A stretch of DNA of 64,000 nucleotides from Nansenia antarctica. Its lineage: Eukaryota; Chordata; Actinopteri; Argentiniformes; Microstomatidae. Shown here piece after piece: positions 38,801 through 53,100 of the stretch (position 1 is its first letter; every line of letters starts with the position of its first letter). The stretch spans positions 68,045,430 through 68,109,429 of the forward strand of contig OZ022342.1 of NCBI GenBank assembly GCA_963989245.1. The letters are read 5' to 3'. A program made the translations under genes and the position numbers. The notes beneath the pieces were generated by a model. The model was given only the letters and a program-made list of their open reading frames with translations. It was not told the origin of the DNA and did not search any database.

Positions 38801-41170
38801 GAAAGGTCTGTCTCATCTGACTCACACGACACAAATATTACACCTAGCTGCAAACATGACTTCCAACAATCTACAATACACTGACTGCAGTGCAGACACA
38901 TCGGAAGAATCTTGTAAACGTTAAGAAACGTATGACTTCTATCAAATGCTTCGACACATCTGCTCGTCATTCCTCCTAATTGAGTCAGCAGTAAGATTTA
39001 ATTTCTACCAGAGTAGGAATAAAACAACACAGACCCGCCGGTTTTGCAGTAAACCTACAGTAAGCAGGGTTTTTTTGGTATACAGTAAATGTAGAAGCTA
39101 AATGGAGCTGACTGATAGGCAGAGAAGGTGGGTGAGCAGCTCATCTTTCATCTCTAAAACATCAGAGAGCTGAAGGAAAAAAAAAATCCTACACCTGTAT
39201 TATTAACAGCGTTGGTGTGGAGAGCTGTGAGAGAGAGGGTCTGAATGGGCGCGTCGAAGAGGGTAAAAAAGGGAGACTTCGTAAACGTAGGTGGTAGTAG
39301 TAATGGTTCCATTTGGCATCATTTTAGGGCAACCCATGGTCTTGGATCAGTCCATTATTTAATTTAGGGTGAGTGTTTTCGGAAGAGGAACATTGTCTTC
39401 TCCTCTATCTGTTGCTCATGGTTGAACGTGGGCAGACGTGTCCTGTGTTTAGACTGGGCCTCTGGGTTTGCTGGCACACTGTGTCGGCCCCGACCTTTAT
39501 ACTGACTTAAAAGCACTCAAGGAGATCAGAATACTCTAATCGTTATTATATGATTACAAAGCTAATAAAAATAAATGTCAATGTGATTACATTGTTGTGC
39601 TTACATAGGTGTAAGAGCAACTTGTAAAGTGATACATTTGTAGCCTTTATTTCATAGCAAATGTAATGATGCAAGTCACTGGGTCAAAATGGGTTTGACT
39701 AAATAGTCAAAGATTATGTTCAGAAATTACCCCATTGAACAGAAAGGATATAAACAACCGCGAGTGTGTTGTGTGCGTCCTCATCCTATAGTGTTCACCT
39801 GCACTTGATTAAGTTCGCTCTGCACACTAGGTAGGCACTTCTGAGTACATTCCATTGGCTAACCCTAACCCTAATACCAAATACTATTTCAACTCAAGTC
39901 TCAAGTTAACAGATAGAAAAAGAGTAAACACAACGTACCTGTGGATGGAGTAGAATTGCTCATGGTAGTACGGCCACAAAGGAAAGAAGAAGAAAGAGGC
40001 TTCTCAGATCCCCGCTGGAAAAGAAAAAAACACAGGAGAAAGATGTTACTGCAACTGGCCCCTTTTTTTCTTTTTCTTTTTTATCGGTTTGACATTAAAA
40101 GTCTGGGAAGAACAAGGTGGTATGTATGTACACAGAAACTGTCAATGGAATGGAATAGATAGAATACTACCACTTCTTCTGGGTGGGGTGGTTGAGTGAC
40201 TAATGACAGCCTAAGCCAAATGTATTAGCACAAAATGGCGATACATAGCATGCCATGATGTCTACGGTACTCCAGCAACAAGATGACTCAGGACACCCTT
40301 CACAGCTATAGGTGCAGAGGATACCTTAGTAACTGACTTCCTCTACCATTCTAATTTTAGTGTTTCAGGACCAAGATGGGGGGTGTCTGTCCTTGGTACA
40401 AAATACAAATGTTTTCACCTGATGGGCCTATGTACATGGTCCATGCAGCTGTTTGGTGCATTTCCTTTGTGTGTAGAGCAACTTCAGACGGTCAACAATG
40501 CACAATTCAGATACAGGTCAATTATAAAGAAAACATCATAGCTAGCTAACAATGCTGACCCTGACCTCTGCATACAGTGGGATGGGCTCTCTGAAATCAC
40601 TTAAAACTATTGAAATACAGCATTTCATGACAGAATGGTCAAACATATCATATATCCAGAGGGATATAACAAGCAACATCCAAACATTTGCTTGTTAATG
40701 TGGGCTGTGTTCTCCCATCATAGTCTTGGACAGGGCTGCCTAAAAGGTTAGTGGAGGCATATGGAGATGATGGATAATCTACCCAGAAACAAAGGGATCC
40801 AACTCTCCTGTTAGCTACTCTACAACTCAAGGCTTTTCATCCGGCGGACATTTTGTTTTGCTCAGAGTAAGACATCCAAAAGAATAATCTAATGAGGAAG
40901 CTGAACACTGTTGCTTGCTATTGGTAGTGCCCTGTGGTTAAACTATGGCTAAGTAGACCTGGGTTAGCCATGTTTCGTTAGGGTTTTTTAGCCCGTTCTT
41001 CCGCTGTTGTTTTACAGGCTACAGTTGACTGGCCATATCGCCTCTTTCAGATGATATTCAAATTGGTATCGGCTGTATATGAATATGCAAAAAAAGATAC
41101 AATCTCTTTACCCTTTCCAGCTAAGCCCCTCGCCGATATCTTTGACATTTGGGAAGCTGAGGGAGACATG

Positions 41171-41258
<88 letters not shown>

Positions 41259-42342
41259 GAGGCCGTTCTGACCTGTGAGGTAGCCATAATGAAAACACAG
41301 AGAGAGGTTCCACACACCGTCTCCCCTGGCTGCTCTGCCATTTCAGATGCATGTAGCCAACCCCGCTTGACGGGTACCTACGGGTGCTGCCCTCCCGAGA
41401 CCCGGCCACATTGGCATTCACACTGGCGCCAGTTAAAGCTCTAGTCCGTGCAGTTTCCTTAACCGACATCATCACTGCTAAGTGTCTGTAATTAGTGCAC
41501 CAGAGACACCGTAATGTAATTACTCTTGTTCATGGGCCTATTTCGTCATCTGCTAAGTATATAAGTGTTCCTCTGTCATTTTGATCTTATGTAGAGACAG
41601 TCACATTCATACAGTGGTAAAGATACATCAGTCTTGGTTATTACCTAGGAACGCCCCCCCCTCTCATTCGATCATTCATTTGAACATAGCAGGTAAAATA
41701 ATATTCAAAGGGTCGGAATAACATCTACAGTACACATACTTTTCAACAGCAATGATCAAAAAAATGAAAGGTATTGCCTCAGCCCTTTTCAAAGTGCATT
41801 AACCTAGGCTAAAACGAGAGGAAACACAGGTGGCCGAAGGACAAGTCAAAGCTATATGTTTTGGTTTAAGGTTTCTCTCAATGTTAGTGACAAACAAGCC
41901 TTTAATCTCTTAAGCCTGCCCCTGTTGGATCTGATGATTTGTTGTGAAAAGGAGGAGGCATCACCATGGAAACCCTAGAGGGAGTCCACAGAGGAGTTTC
42001 AGAGGTAAAGAGTCCATCGAGCTCCTGTTTGGCCATTTGATACGATTCATATCGGCAGCAAGCTAAACCTACCTGACCCAGGACTTAAAGGTTATTCATT
42101 GTGGCAATTCATTCATTTATCTTAATATGCACCCCACTCTCCCAGGTGGCACCATATGTTACAATTCCTTTTCCCAAGATGCTCAAGTTGCCATACAAAC
42201 GGGTGCTGATGTGAAAACATGCAAAAACGTTTGCGAAGTCATTACTTCAACTGACACTGTGACATAAACAGTCACCATGGAGACGAGACAGCAGGCTGGA
42301 GATTGGCCCTGCTTATTCCCGTTCAGTCTTTACACGGTTGGT

Positions 42343-42431
<89 letters not shown>

Positions 42432-44105
42432 GTGTGTGTGTGTTTGTACAGGAATGTAGTGTACCTCAGTATAGTAAAGATGGAGAGCTTCTACAAGTTG
42501 AAAAACAAATAAAATAAATTATGAAGCATAATAACAATATAAGTTTACAGTCATATATAACAAAATACATGTATATCCTGTCAATCCTATAACAGTATAT
42601 TCTCCATGGTTTTGCCCTTCTATTAGTCTATGGATAGGATATGGGTAAAACAAAATGGCGGCATATGAATGCACAAGCGAACTAATTTGCCAGTGTGAAT
42701 TGTAACTCAAATTCCATCCTTATCCATCTGCACAGCCTACTGTACAGTGTATGAACTAATGGTGTACTGAACATGACAGCTCTGCTTCTGCCAGTGTCAG
42801 AAAATAGGTAAAGACACACTGTTCAACACAAACCTAGAATTTCTGTTAGACATCCAGATACCAGCCCAGAGCATAAAGATAAATATCTCTATGCCCATCC
42901 ATCCATCCATCCATCTATCTATCTATCTATGACCAAAGCCCCTCCTTAGAGAGCTGTAGCTTTTGTATGAAGCCCAGCTCAGCAGCTTCACTCCCTAATC
43001 ACACTGTGCACCTGAGCGGTAGGGCGTCTCACATTACCTCGATGCAATCCAATTGCAAATCGATGACACTTGAATCTGTCAACTTCAAATCAAAGCAATA
43101 GATAGATCCATCATCTGTGTAACCAACTGTTCTTAATAGGATTAACAGTTGTACAGTCCTCCACTGAAATACCTCTGGTCACAAACAACAGTCACCACAC
43201 CTCACCTGAACATGCAGAGACAAGACAGATTGAATATTTGTACAAAATATACAAAGATGTACAACACAGAAGATCAATGTGGATACAAAAGTGACAGCAA
43301 CTCCGATTTAACTAATGTGTTAAGTGACTTTCACAGTCAGACAGAGGGGGAAAAAAGTCTAAAAAGCACAAAAGTTGCATGGTACAAGTAGATTGGTGTA
43401 GCCAGACATAGTCTGAGACAGTTCCACTTTGGACTTTGCTCACAAAGCGTGTTAAACGGTGCCATATCTACAGTATGGCATGTTTAATGTTTGTTGATAT
43501 ATATACACCTAGTACCACCACAGGCTAAGGTGCTTACACCAGCACCATTGACATGCCACATGCTCTGAGAGTGTTCTTTCGAGGTAATCCAACTCGTTCT
43601 ACGAGTCCGAAAAAAATGCATTGCATAACCACTTCTCCCAGTAATTTTAAAAACGCATGTGGATCAACGAAACTAAAAGGAGAACAAATATACATAAAAA
43701 CAAAACATACACATTTTTTGTCTTCTCAAGCACAAAGCCTAATATAAGCTAATGACGAACACCAAATAACAAAGAGAGACAGAGAGTCCCGTCTCAATGA
43801 AAACTGAAGGCTAGTTCTACCATAGCCTACCTGAAAGTCATTGGTAGCATGTCAGTTTAGTCCCCCTGTAAGCATGATGACGGCAGCCCAAGCAGAAAGG
43901 AGGAACAGAAGAAGAGAGTAGAGGAAAGAGAGAGATAGAAGGATTCAAAAGTCAAGAGAGGAGTGTGAGAGAGAGGGAGAGAGAGAGCTTGAGAGAAGCA
44001 AGTGCAACAGTGTTTGGGAGAGAGAGGAGAGAGAACAGGGGGAGGAGAGGAGAGACAGAGACACGCCACAGAATGGGAGGAGAGATAAACCAGAGGGAGG
44101 GAGCG

Positions 44106-44142
<37 letters not shown>

Positions 44143-47100
44143 CAGATCCTGTGTGTTGAAGACAGACTGGAGAAGAGGAGCAAATTAAGTCTGTTGTGCT
44201 TGTATACAAATTAACTTACAACAAATTTGCATTCACCGGAAAACAAAATCCCATCGCCTATCCTACCCCTGTTGAAATGAGAGCAGCAACATCAGAGGGA
44301 GAGAGGGAGGGAAGGAGGGAGGGGGGGTGGTGGGCAGGGATAAAGACCCAGCAGCTACGGAGGCAGGGAGGGAGAGGGTGAGGGGTGGGAGGGGAGGGGG
44401 GGAGCAAAATCTTCAACAGGTTGATAAGCAATCTCCCTAGAAACAAGAGCACTGTGGCACAGACAAGACTAACAGCTGCCCTGTCGTGTAGACTCAGGCC
44501 AGAGACCATGGAGCTCCGGCTGGCTAGGGAAGGTTGGTTGAGTGGGAGGGAGGCTGCTGAGGAGGGAGGGGAGGTGGAGGGGAGGGGGGGGTGTGAGTGG
44601 TGGGAGCTAGGGGTAGGATGCATGCGCCAGCCCCATTGTCTGTGATATCTATTATTGAAGCCGGGCCCCCTTCATCAGTAACCGGATACCACTGACCAAA
44701 CAAAGGCGGCAGCACACTCAAATTAACAAGTGGCGCTGAAAGGCGAAGCCGGGCCTGCCTTGGTCAGTATGTAGCTCTTTAGTGCGGTCTACAGAGACGA
44801 GCAAGTGGTTGTGTTCGGCAGTATGTATACTATGCATGTACTACTGTGTATGTGTGTGTGTGTGTGTGTTTATGCTTAGGATGGGGTGGGGGATTCAGAG
44901 CTGAGGCATGAGGCAAGACTTGCCCATCGAGTATAACCGCTATCAGAGCCACAAAGACAAATATGACAGTCATCTAATAAGAGACACCGCACTTTGAGAA
45001 AGCCACACGATTGGTATGCTAATATAGGGCTTGGAGCACGGTTACCATGGAGCTTGTACAGTGACTGAACGAATGAGGTCCACCATGCTAATGGGGTGGC
45101 ATGGCAAAGCTCAGTCAGTAAATGTTAGCATGGATGGCACTACAGTTCTCAGCATGGTGGAACTCAGGCAATCAGTAAATCAGTCAGTGTACTGTTAGCA
45201 TGGGTTAGAATATGGGTCTACAGCTTCTGGGCAATGGTATCTTGAAACCAGATAATGACTGTCTCCTCTAGGATGTTGATGGAACATCAAGAACATTGTG
45301 CATGAACCGTCCTTCATTTGGAGGAGAACACTTGTCAACAACCTGGTAGAAATTGGGTGAAAGGTTATAATTACATAACTCTTGCTTAGTGAGAAACAGC
45401 TAATTTCCGTGAAGGCTTTGTTCTATTAAAGTATAACTCATCTAGTAGCACGCAAAGGAGCCATAATAGCTAGCTACCACAAGTCTCAACAACCAATCTT
45501 GAAATCCCTGGCTTGCGGGTTGCACATACATAGACCCATCGCAAACCAACGTGTGTGTTTTGAGAGTAATCTAACGAAAGTGGAGCTTAACAAGGTAAAA
45601 TAACCCCAGTGTCCACCATGCTCTAGGAGCACCAGGAGTCCTTTTGAACAGCTTGCTTGGATGTAGAAGCAAGAAGCAACAGGAACTGGTAACTCAGGTT
45701 GCTGTGGCAGAGCTTAGGCGGGTGTTGGTTTCCCTTTAATATTCTAATGGGGGGAGGGAGGGGAGAGGTAATAATGAGCAGGGAACTGAAACCTAACCAG
45801 CAGACTATCAGCTCCAGAGAGCCAAGTCACCTGATCCTGAGTCACATGTTTACCTGGGTTGCATTGTCTGACAGAGTGAAAAGAGAAACCCAGACAGTGG
45901 AACCCCAATCTCCTGCATGGACCCCAAAATGGCTTCCCAATGAAGCTGATTCTTATTTAAACTTTAAGCAAAGATAATGTGACTTGTATGTTAATTGGCT
46001 ATTGCCGTAAGTTCCTCTGTACTGTAGCCTAGGTAGCCTCTTTGGTGTTTAAAGTGAAATTGGAAGTTCATTCACTGTCTAAATTAACCTTTATGCTAAA
46101 AGGGCCCACGGGCATTTTTGGTGAGTAAGCAATTCTTCAAGTCATGTACTTCCGATCTGAGAGAGAGCTTTGTGAAGGAGAATTGAAGGTGTTCCTCCTC
46201 CTTCTCCTCTTGTACAGTAGATGGGGTTCAGGGAGGTCATGTCCCAGGACAACAATAGTATACAATATGCATATCCTGTGTTCGACAACAGTTAACCTCA
46301 TCTCCCCATGACAGTGTTTAACTGTCCTTCTGCCCGTTTCACCTGTGCAATCACTTGCCAAGACAGGTGCCCAGCACACCTGGGGAAAAAAATGGGGGGG
46401 AAGGTGGACAGCACCGCACCCCCTGGAATGCTAGCCACCATTCTCTCCCCGGGACGTGGCGCTGAGGCCCGGCTCTGAAGGGCCCGCCACATAGCTGACA
46501 TTCCTCTCAGATGAGCCGAGTGCGCTGGGGAGAGAGAAGGGGGGGGGGGGGGGCGAGGGGGAGTCTCTGGGGGGGCGGAGGGGAGCAACAGTCGTACAGT
46601 ACCAGAACAATGCTCCTCACAGCCTGCCACCCGACCCTCCTAGCCAAAACACAGCCAGTCAGCACAGAGCAGAATACCAACACGGCGGTCGACAGTCAAA
46701 ATAAAGGGGGTGGGGAGGTGGGTGAGAGAATACACCCCCCTGCCACCATGGGGTAGAGGGACACATACAGGGAAGATAGGGGAAAGGTTTCGAAACAGGA
46801 TTGTACCACGTACCGTAAGTAGGAAAGCAGCTAGGGTTAATGAGGTGTTCTTTTAGCCAAATGGCGAAAGCTTGAGAATGAAAGTGTAGACGTTAACATT
46901 TACTATCGCTAGAAAATATTATGATATTAAATATGAAAATATTAAACTACAGTATGTTCAAGGTTTGATTCAGACGTAAGAGAGCACTGAGAACTTGGCT
47001 ACGACAAGAAGAGAGAAGGGTGAAAGAAGGAAGAGGGAAAAAAAAGGATTTCGTAGTCATATGACGGTGACATTCTTTGGAGAATTAACCGAATGCAAAA

Positions 47101-50100
47101 GAAAAATGGTCACGAGAAAGTGTGAGGAGAAAAATAGTCCCTTGAACATGACACAAGGTGGCATGATGAAGGAGTGAGTCAGGAGAGGAACAAAGTCAAA
47201 GTAACCTGTGGCCGTCTCATGTGACTTTCTGAAACGTCTCACACCAGTCTCCCATCACTCCTCAGTTGAGTCAGTACAGCCTGCCATGGTCCCAGACGTT
47301 CTGATGACATCAGCACAGCAACTACACTCCCCCAGCTTGGAAAACAACCCTCAGTGTATAAAAATCACTCCTACAAATACATGTCATGCACCCGTAGTGC
47401 CCAACCAGGAGCCCAGAAACGGAGATGCCATACTGTTAGGAGGGGGGCTCTTATAAAGCCATTCTTGTACATGTAAGAGTGCACCACACTGCTGCAAACA
47501 GTACTGCCTTCTAGCACTCCGTCGCCGGAATACAAGTTGTTAACAAGCTGTCACCGGAAAGCTAGCAATTCCATTGGCGTGGATGGGGGTATTTCAACTT
47601 GAAGTGAGTTTATCTTTTCTTTTCTTTTTTTCACCATTTCATTACATACAGGGCCGGTTTCAGAGACAAGGCTTAAGCCTAGTCCTGGACTAAATCACAC
47701 TTTCAGGGCCGGTTTCACAGACAAGGCTTAAGCCTAATCCTGGACTAAAAAGCATCTTCATTGGAGATTTTACATTGAAAGTGTGATTTAGTCCAGGACT
47801 AGGCTTAAGCCTTGTCTGTGAAACCGGCCCTCAATGTAAAATCTCCATTGAAGATGTTTTTTAGTCTAGGATTAGGCTTAAGCCTTGTCTGTGAAACCGG
47901 CCCACAGTGTGTCAAGAAGTGACCTAAGGCTTAAGGCCTGACAATTAAATGCTCTTATTTTGAAAGCACAAAAAAAGAACAGCGAGAAGACCAAACCTCG
48001 AGATCCCTCAAGCGTGTGAGGAACCTGTGAGAGGGTGGATGACTCATGCAGGTTTAGAATTAAATAGTGAGATGCATAATGAATCCTATCTGTTTACACA
48101 TTGCAAACCTGTTGAAACAGGTGTTACATAGTGTATTTGTGGATATGCTGTTTTGACAACAGCGCCACATCATGCATCATAAAATCAAGTGGGCACTTGT
48201 AAAAGGCCAATGGTGTTGAAAGGGTATATTACAGACACGTATGTTCTATCGTTACACAGAAAGACCCTAGCAGGTTTTTTGGGGGGGCTAGTGCAGGGTA
48301 AACAAGTGGTATTTTAGAAGGCGACGCCACTGTCCATTAGCTCTGGCAACTTTGTGATTTTACTAAATGTAGTCCAACTCCATAGTGAGAGGATGGCTTC
48401 TCATTTTTTACTATGTTGTCATATAATCAAATGCTTTTTAACCCAAAACCCAAAGCTTTTCAGTGACAGTAGGTTTGGATGTAGCTGACAAAATGCAGAA
48501 GTGTCTCACAAAAGTAGGACAGTACCTCACTTCCTCTTTTCTGTGCTTATGGAGAGAAAGAGAGAGTTCAATAGTAGAGAACAATAATATTGACCTTCAC
48601 CAACCTTCACCTCAAGGTGTAATACAGCTGTTCCCAAACTGGTTGTTGGTTCCCCTGATTTTAAATTCAGAAAATAAAACGAACTAATCTATGATTTTAT
48701 TTAAAAATACATATTTTTTTACATTTTGTATGAAGACAAACAATGTCTACGCATTGCACCTGATGCCTACATTGCATGTGTACTATTTGCCGTTTTAATC
48801 TGACCAATACCTTCACATTTTAGGTGATTAGAATATAACTTGGACATCATTATGTGTTGGAAATTGGAATAGCCCGCAATCAAGTGTTGGGGCCATTTGA
48901 TTGATTGATGTCAATTTGGGGCCGCAAAAACAACAATGTTTGGGAACCCCTAGTGTAAAGACAAACACAACATATAGTTTGATCGTGGCAGGCTGTAGAG
49001 TTCACTTCACCCTGCTACAGTAGTCTATAGTCCAGTACACCGTGCACCATACTGAGTATTTATGTGTAGGCAGACACATTGTTCCATCACATGAAATATA
49101 GCAATAGCATATGGAACTTCTGACTTTCTCTTGCAAAATGATCAATTATACAATTACATTCAATCTATCGTCATTGGAAATGTCTTTGAGATGCGTCCCT
49201 CCATATGAGCTAAAAATTAAGAAAAGAGCAGCTGCAACAATCTAAGCAACTTCCAGCTTGTAACCTTGTCCTACTCTGGGACAGGGGACGGGGGAACCGT
49301 AATGGTAGCGATTTCAGATGTGACAGGAGTGCTCATTTTCTGTTGAGATATTGGTTGTCCATTTTGTGTTTGTTTTCCAGCTGAAAGGTATTCCCCTCCA
49401 CTAACGCCGTCATGCAGGAAAGATGACTCAGACCAACCACATTCCTGCAACCATGTGTACCAGGAAAAGAAACAAGAGGCAAATCAGGAAACAGTCACTA
49501 CAGTTTCCTGTATTAAAAGCAGCAACAAAGAAGTCTGTGACATGGTGCTTTGTTCCTTTTTACTCGTAACATATACGAGGCTTAGGGCTGGCAATGCAGC
49601 GTACTTTAACGACAAGTGCTGTCCTCAGAGGCATGATGGTGCAGCGTCATCACCAGGGGCCATTTTAACTCCTCCATCTGCCTAGGAGAGTGGAGAGAAG
49701 GCACCATCCTCCTCCACCCCAACTATAGCCCTATCACACTGGGCCCAGAACCAGAACACGCTACAGGGGTTCTAAAGCTCTCTCAGTTTAGGAGGTGTGT
49801 TTTGTATTATAAAGAAACACTTACTATGTCATTTCCCGTTTTTATATTCTACAATCAAACACAGATCGTTCAGAAGTCAGATTACCTTTTCCTTTGTACA
49901 TCATTACTTGAATGCATGATCAAAAGCTGGCAGTAGAAGCAATAACATGAATCATTGTCAAAAAGGCACTTGAGAATTTCTATTGAAAGAAAATTGCTGA
50001 TGAAACAATGCACTGTTTTCAGCAGAGAACAGTGAATGCATGGGATGCATAATGGCAGACATGTGAGTCGTAATTCCATATGGCCTTTGGCAGTACACTG

Positions 50101-53100
50101 AAGTGAGCGGACCACAAAAGCACAGAAAAACACTCCTGCCCCAAACATTACAGCTTGTTGTTTTCTGATGACACTGAATCAAGGAAATACTTCAAGAAGA
50201 GAATGAGTCATTCATCCGCCATTAACCCCAATGCAACCGACAAGACAACATTACGGTTTCTGATCTCTTTTTCATTCACACTCCTTACATATTGCATGTG
50301 CTTCTTCAACTTCTCCAGCTTGTGTCTAACATCTGGTTATCACACCAGGAAGGAACTAGTAACTAGTAAACAAGGAACTAGTCTTATTACACTCGTGACA
50401 TCATACAACAGTCAACTCCTTTACTAAGCTAAGTTACACCCATTGTCAGAATGTCCGTAGCATTTTTTTTAGAGAATCAGTCATGTCATTGGTCTGTTTG
50501 GATGACCAAGTATAAGCATGCAACTGGTTGGTGGGAAGAATGAGTATGCAGACCAATGGTTACTCAGCAATGTTCAGCATCTGTGTCTAGTTCCCATGCT
50601 CTACGCTGCATGCATCTAACCAAACTACCCCTCCAGGAGGGCTGGGGATGATGTGAGGGCCAGTATCACATGAAATTGTTTTCCTTCCTTATAGCCATGG
50701 GCTTTAATAAAATCAGACTTGCGCAGGGGAACATTGTATTTCCCATTACAGATACCGCAGTGCTACAGTATATTCTGAGGCGACTCACTATGTGTTGAGA
50801 TACTGTTGTGTAACGTTTACATGCTTTATTACCTCATGAGAGCTGCAATTTGAAAGAGAGGAGGTTCTCCAATTACACTTCCTTCATTTCATGCAGACAT
50901 ACACATGGATGGTGCACACCATTTAACAAACTTGAAACTGACCAAACATAATTATCATCAAAGTCTCCTTCATACGCTGAAAATTCAACAATGATCAATT
51001 CCAAAATATGTTTTGTAAATGTTTACGAATGCTTTTAAATGCTAGAAGAACACTTGTAGACTTCCGCCTGGCTACATTACTTATAGATAAACAGTTGTGT
51101 AATGCTAATCTAGTAAATACTTTAGTCAATAATACATTATACATGTTGGCTCCGGGGGAAGCTGGTGGAGGTAGAAATCAGGAGACGCATTGTAATGCGT
51201 AAATAGAATGGTATTTGGGGTTTGGCTTGATACTATTCCTCATTCCATTCTATGCATTACAATGAACCCGTCCCCTGATTTCTAACTCCACTGGTCACAA
51301 CTCTAATTAGAATGGTCTACTAATCAACACTGCATATTTCTCACCCAACAACTCCAGGAAGACATTGTGGTGTTGTCAATGTCAACCCATAAGCTGTCAA
51401 TTGGCCTCCAATTCTGCATTCAAGCGCTGCTCTCTAGACCCAAGATAGTTTTCCCTTGTTCACGCAGTGAGACATCCTGTATGTTGCCGTGGGTGTACTG
51501 TTGATCTATCATTATCAGACACTGAATATCAACATCATAAACACATTTTATGGGTAATTAATATCACTATGTTTTCCATCTACTGATATCTGTAGCTGAG
51601 CTTAGAACACAGTGAACAAATGTTTTATAGCGTGATAGCTACCACTGCATAGCTCTGATCCTGTTCATTTAGTATTAATAAGTGCATGCTGAATAATATT
51701 TGATTAAGAATATCTTGCTCTTTGTGATGCGACACTGGGTTAAAGGATATTATTGGTATAGGTATGAGTGATCATGGTTGGGTTCAAATGTTACACGTCA
51801 AATGATTGTATCCTATGACTTCAATTGTTGCTTTATGTAGATAGATTAAAATAGACTGCTGAATTGTATAGCTTTACAAACAAACCATCCCTGGAAGAGT
51901 TGAAAGCCTAACCCTAATAGTTAAGGTAAGACAAGAGCACAAACTGATTCACACTGTGTGGGTGGGTGTGTTTGTACCTTCATCTTCATGTTTGATTAAA
52001 AAACAAACAACAACAACAAAAAACATAATATTAACTATTCTGACAATATTATCATGATGGGCTTAACACCTGGCAAACTTTCAAGAAAACACAAAATACC
52101 TATTTCATGCTTAATTAGTAACACAGCTTCTGACATATCTATTGTTACAGACATCAACGAGAAAGGGGGGGGGCAAACACTCCAGTTACATTTGTAGTTT
52201 ATTTTGTATATGTAGGCTAACATGGTATTTTATGTCGATGATAAAGATGGATGATGCCCCACAATTACGGAAATCCCCAAGACACAGAGGCGGTCACAAA
52301 ATACGCCATTGAGACCATGAATTGCAACATTTATGCGCTACTTTTGTATCCATTCTTGTAGCCCCAACTCGTGTAGGAGTGATTTCACTTTGATGATCCA
52401 CTTCGGTTCGTTACACATTACAATGCTTTTGTTCCATTAGCCTACAAAGAGGAGGGCGCCGCGGTCAACAGTCAAGCGATGAGACGTTGAGCTTTTGTCT
52501 TTTGTTTCGAAAAGGCAGCGTGGCAAACCACAGCAGAAGTTCTGGGTGGCATTGACATTTTTACAAATAAGCGGTCAAACACCATTTATTTGGTCACCAA
52601 TTTAAAGTAGGCCTATACATTTTGAGGATTTTGTTTTGTTCATATCATAATAAAACGAGTGCGTTTGCAGGATTATTTCTCATTTATTTCTAGGTGTATA
52701 TGCCTGTGCATTTATTACTTTAAATGCCTTATTTCAAGACTACTTATAGCCACACACGTCTAAATCACATTAAATAACTGAAATAGTGGGGAAATGGAGG
52801 CGCGACGAAGTATTATTATTTAATTCAAACTAGGCTATTGAACCAGCCCCCCGCCCACATGTCCGTCTTTTCCCACGCACACGAGTTGTAAACAATGATT
52901 TAGAATAGCTTCCTTGACTTCTGAGACATCTCTATGTTATCATTCAAGGTTTACTTGGATTAAAGAATAATTTCACTAAACCACATCTATGCGCGTGAGT
53001 TCTATTTCCTCCCAAAACGATGCTTTTATGTACGCTGAAGCCTATGTTGTTTTCGAGAACAAGACAGAAACGCCCCTTACATATCTTAAAATGGCAGCAT

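Noticed and set aside
39859..39875. Interstitial telomere
   Set aside because: Only about two CCCTAA units.
40337..40365. Candidate ptbp3 exon 2 (GMVEEVSY after exon 1)
   Set aside because: It looks faintly like GIVTEVAVG, but an in-frame TAA precedes the donor.
40566..40592. Candidate ptbp3 exon 2 (25 nt, open, right phase)
   Set aside because: Encodes GEPIPLYAE, with no similarity to the family and a weak acceptor.
41047..41475. Several ORFs over (CA)n
   Set aside because: Composed of His/Thr or Cys/Val repeats from the microsatellite.
47994..48023. Candidate ptbp3 exon 2 (28 nt, open, right phase)
   Set aside because: Encodes FLTRLRDLE-like residues, with no similarity and a poor GTTTGG donor.
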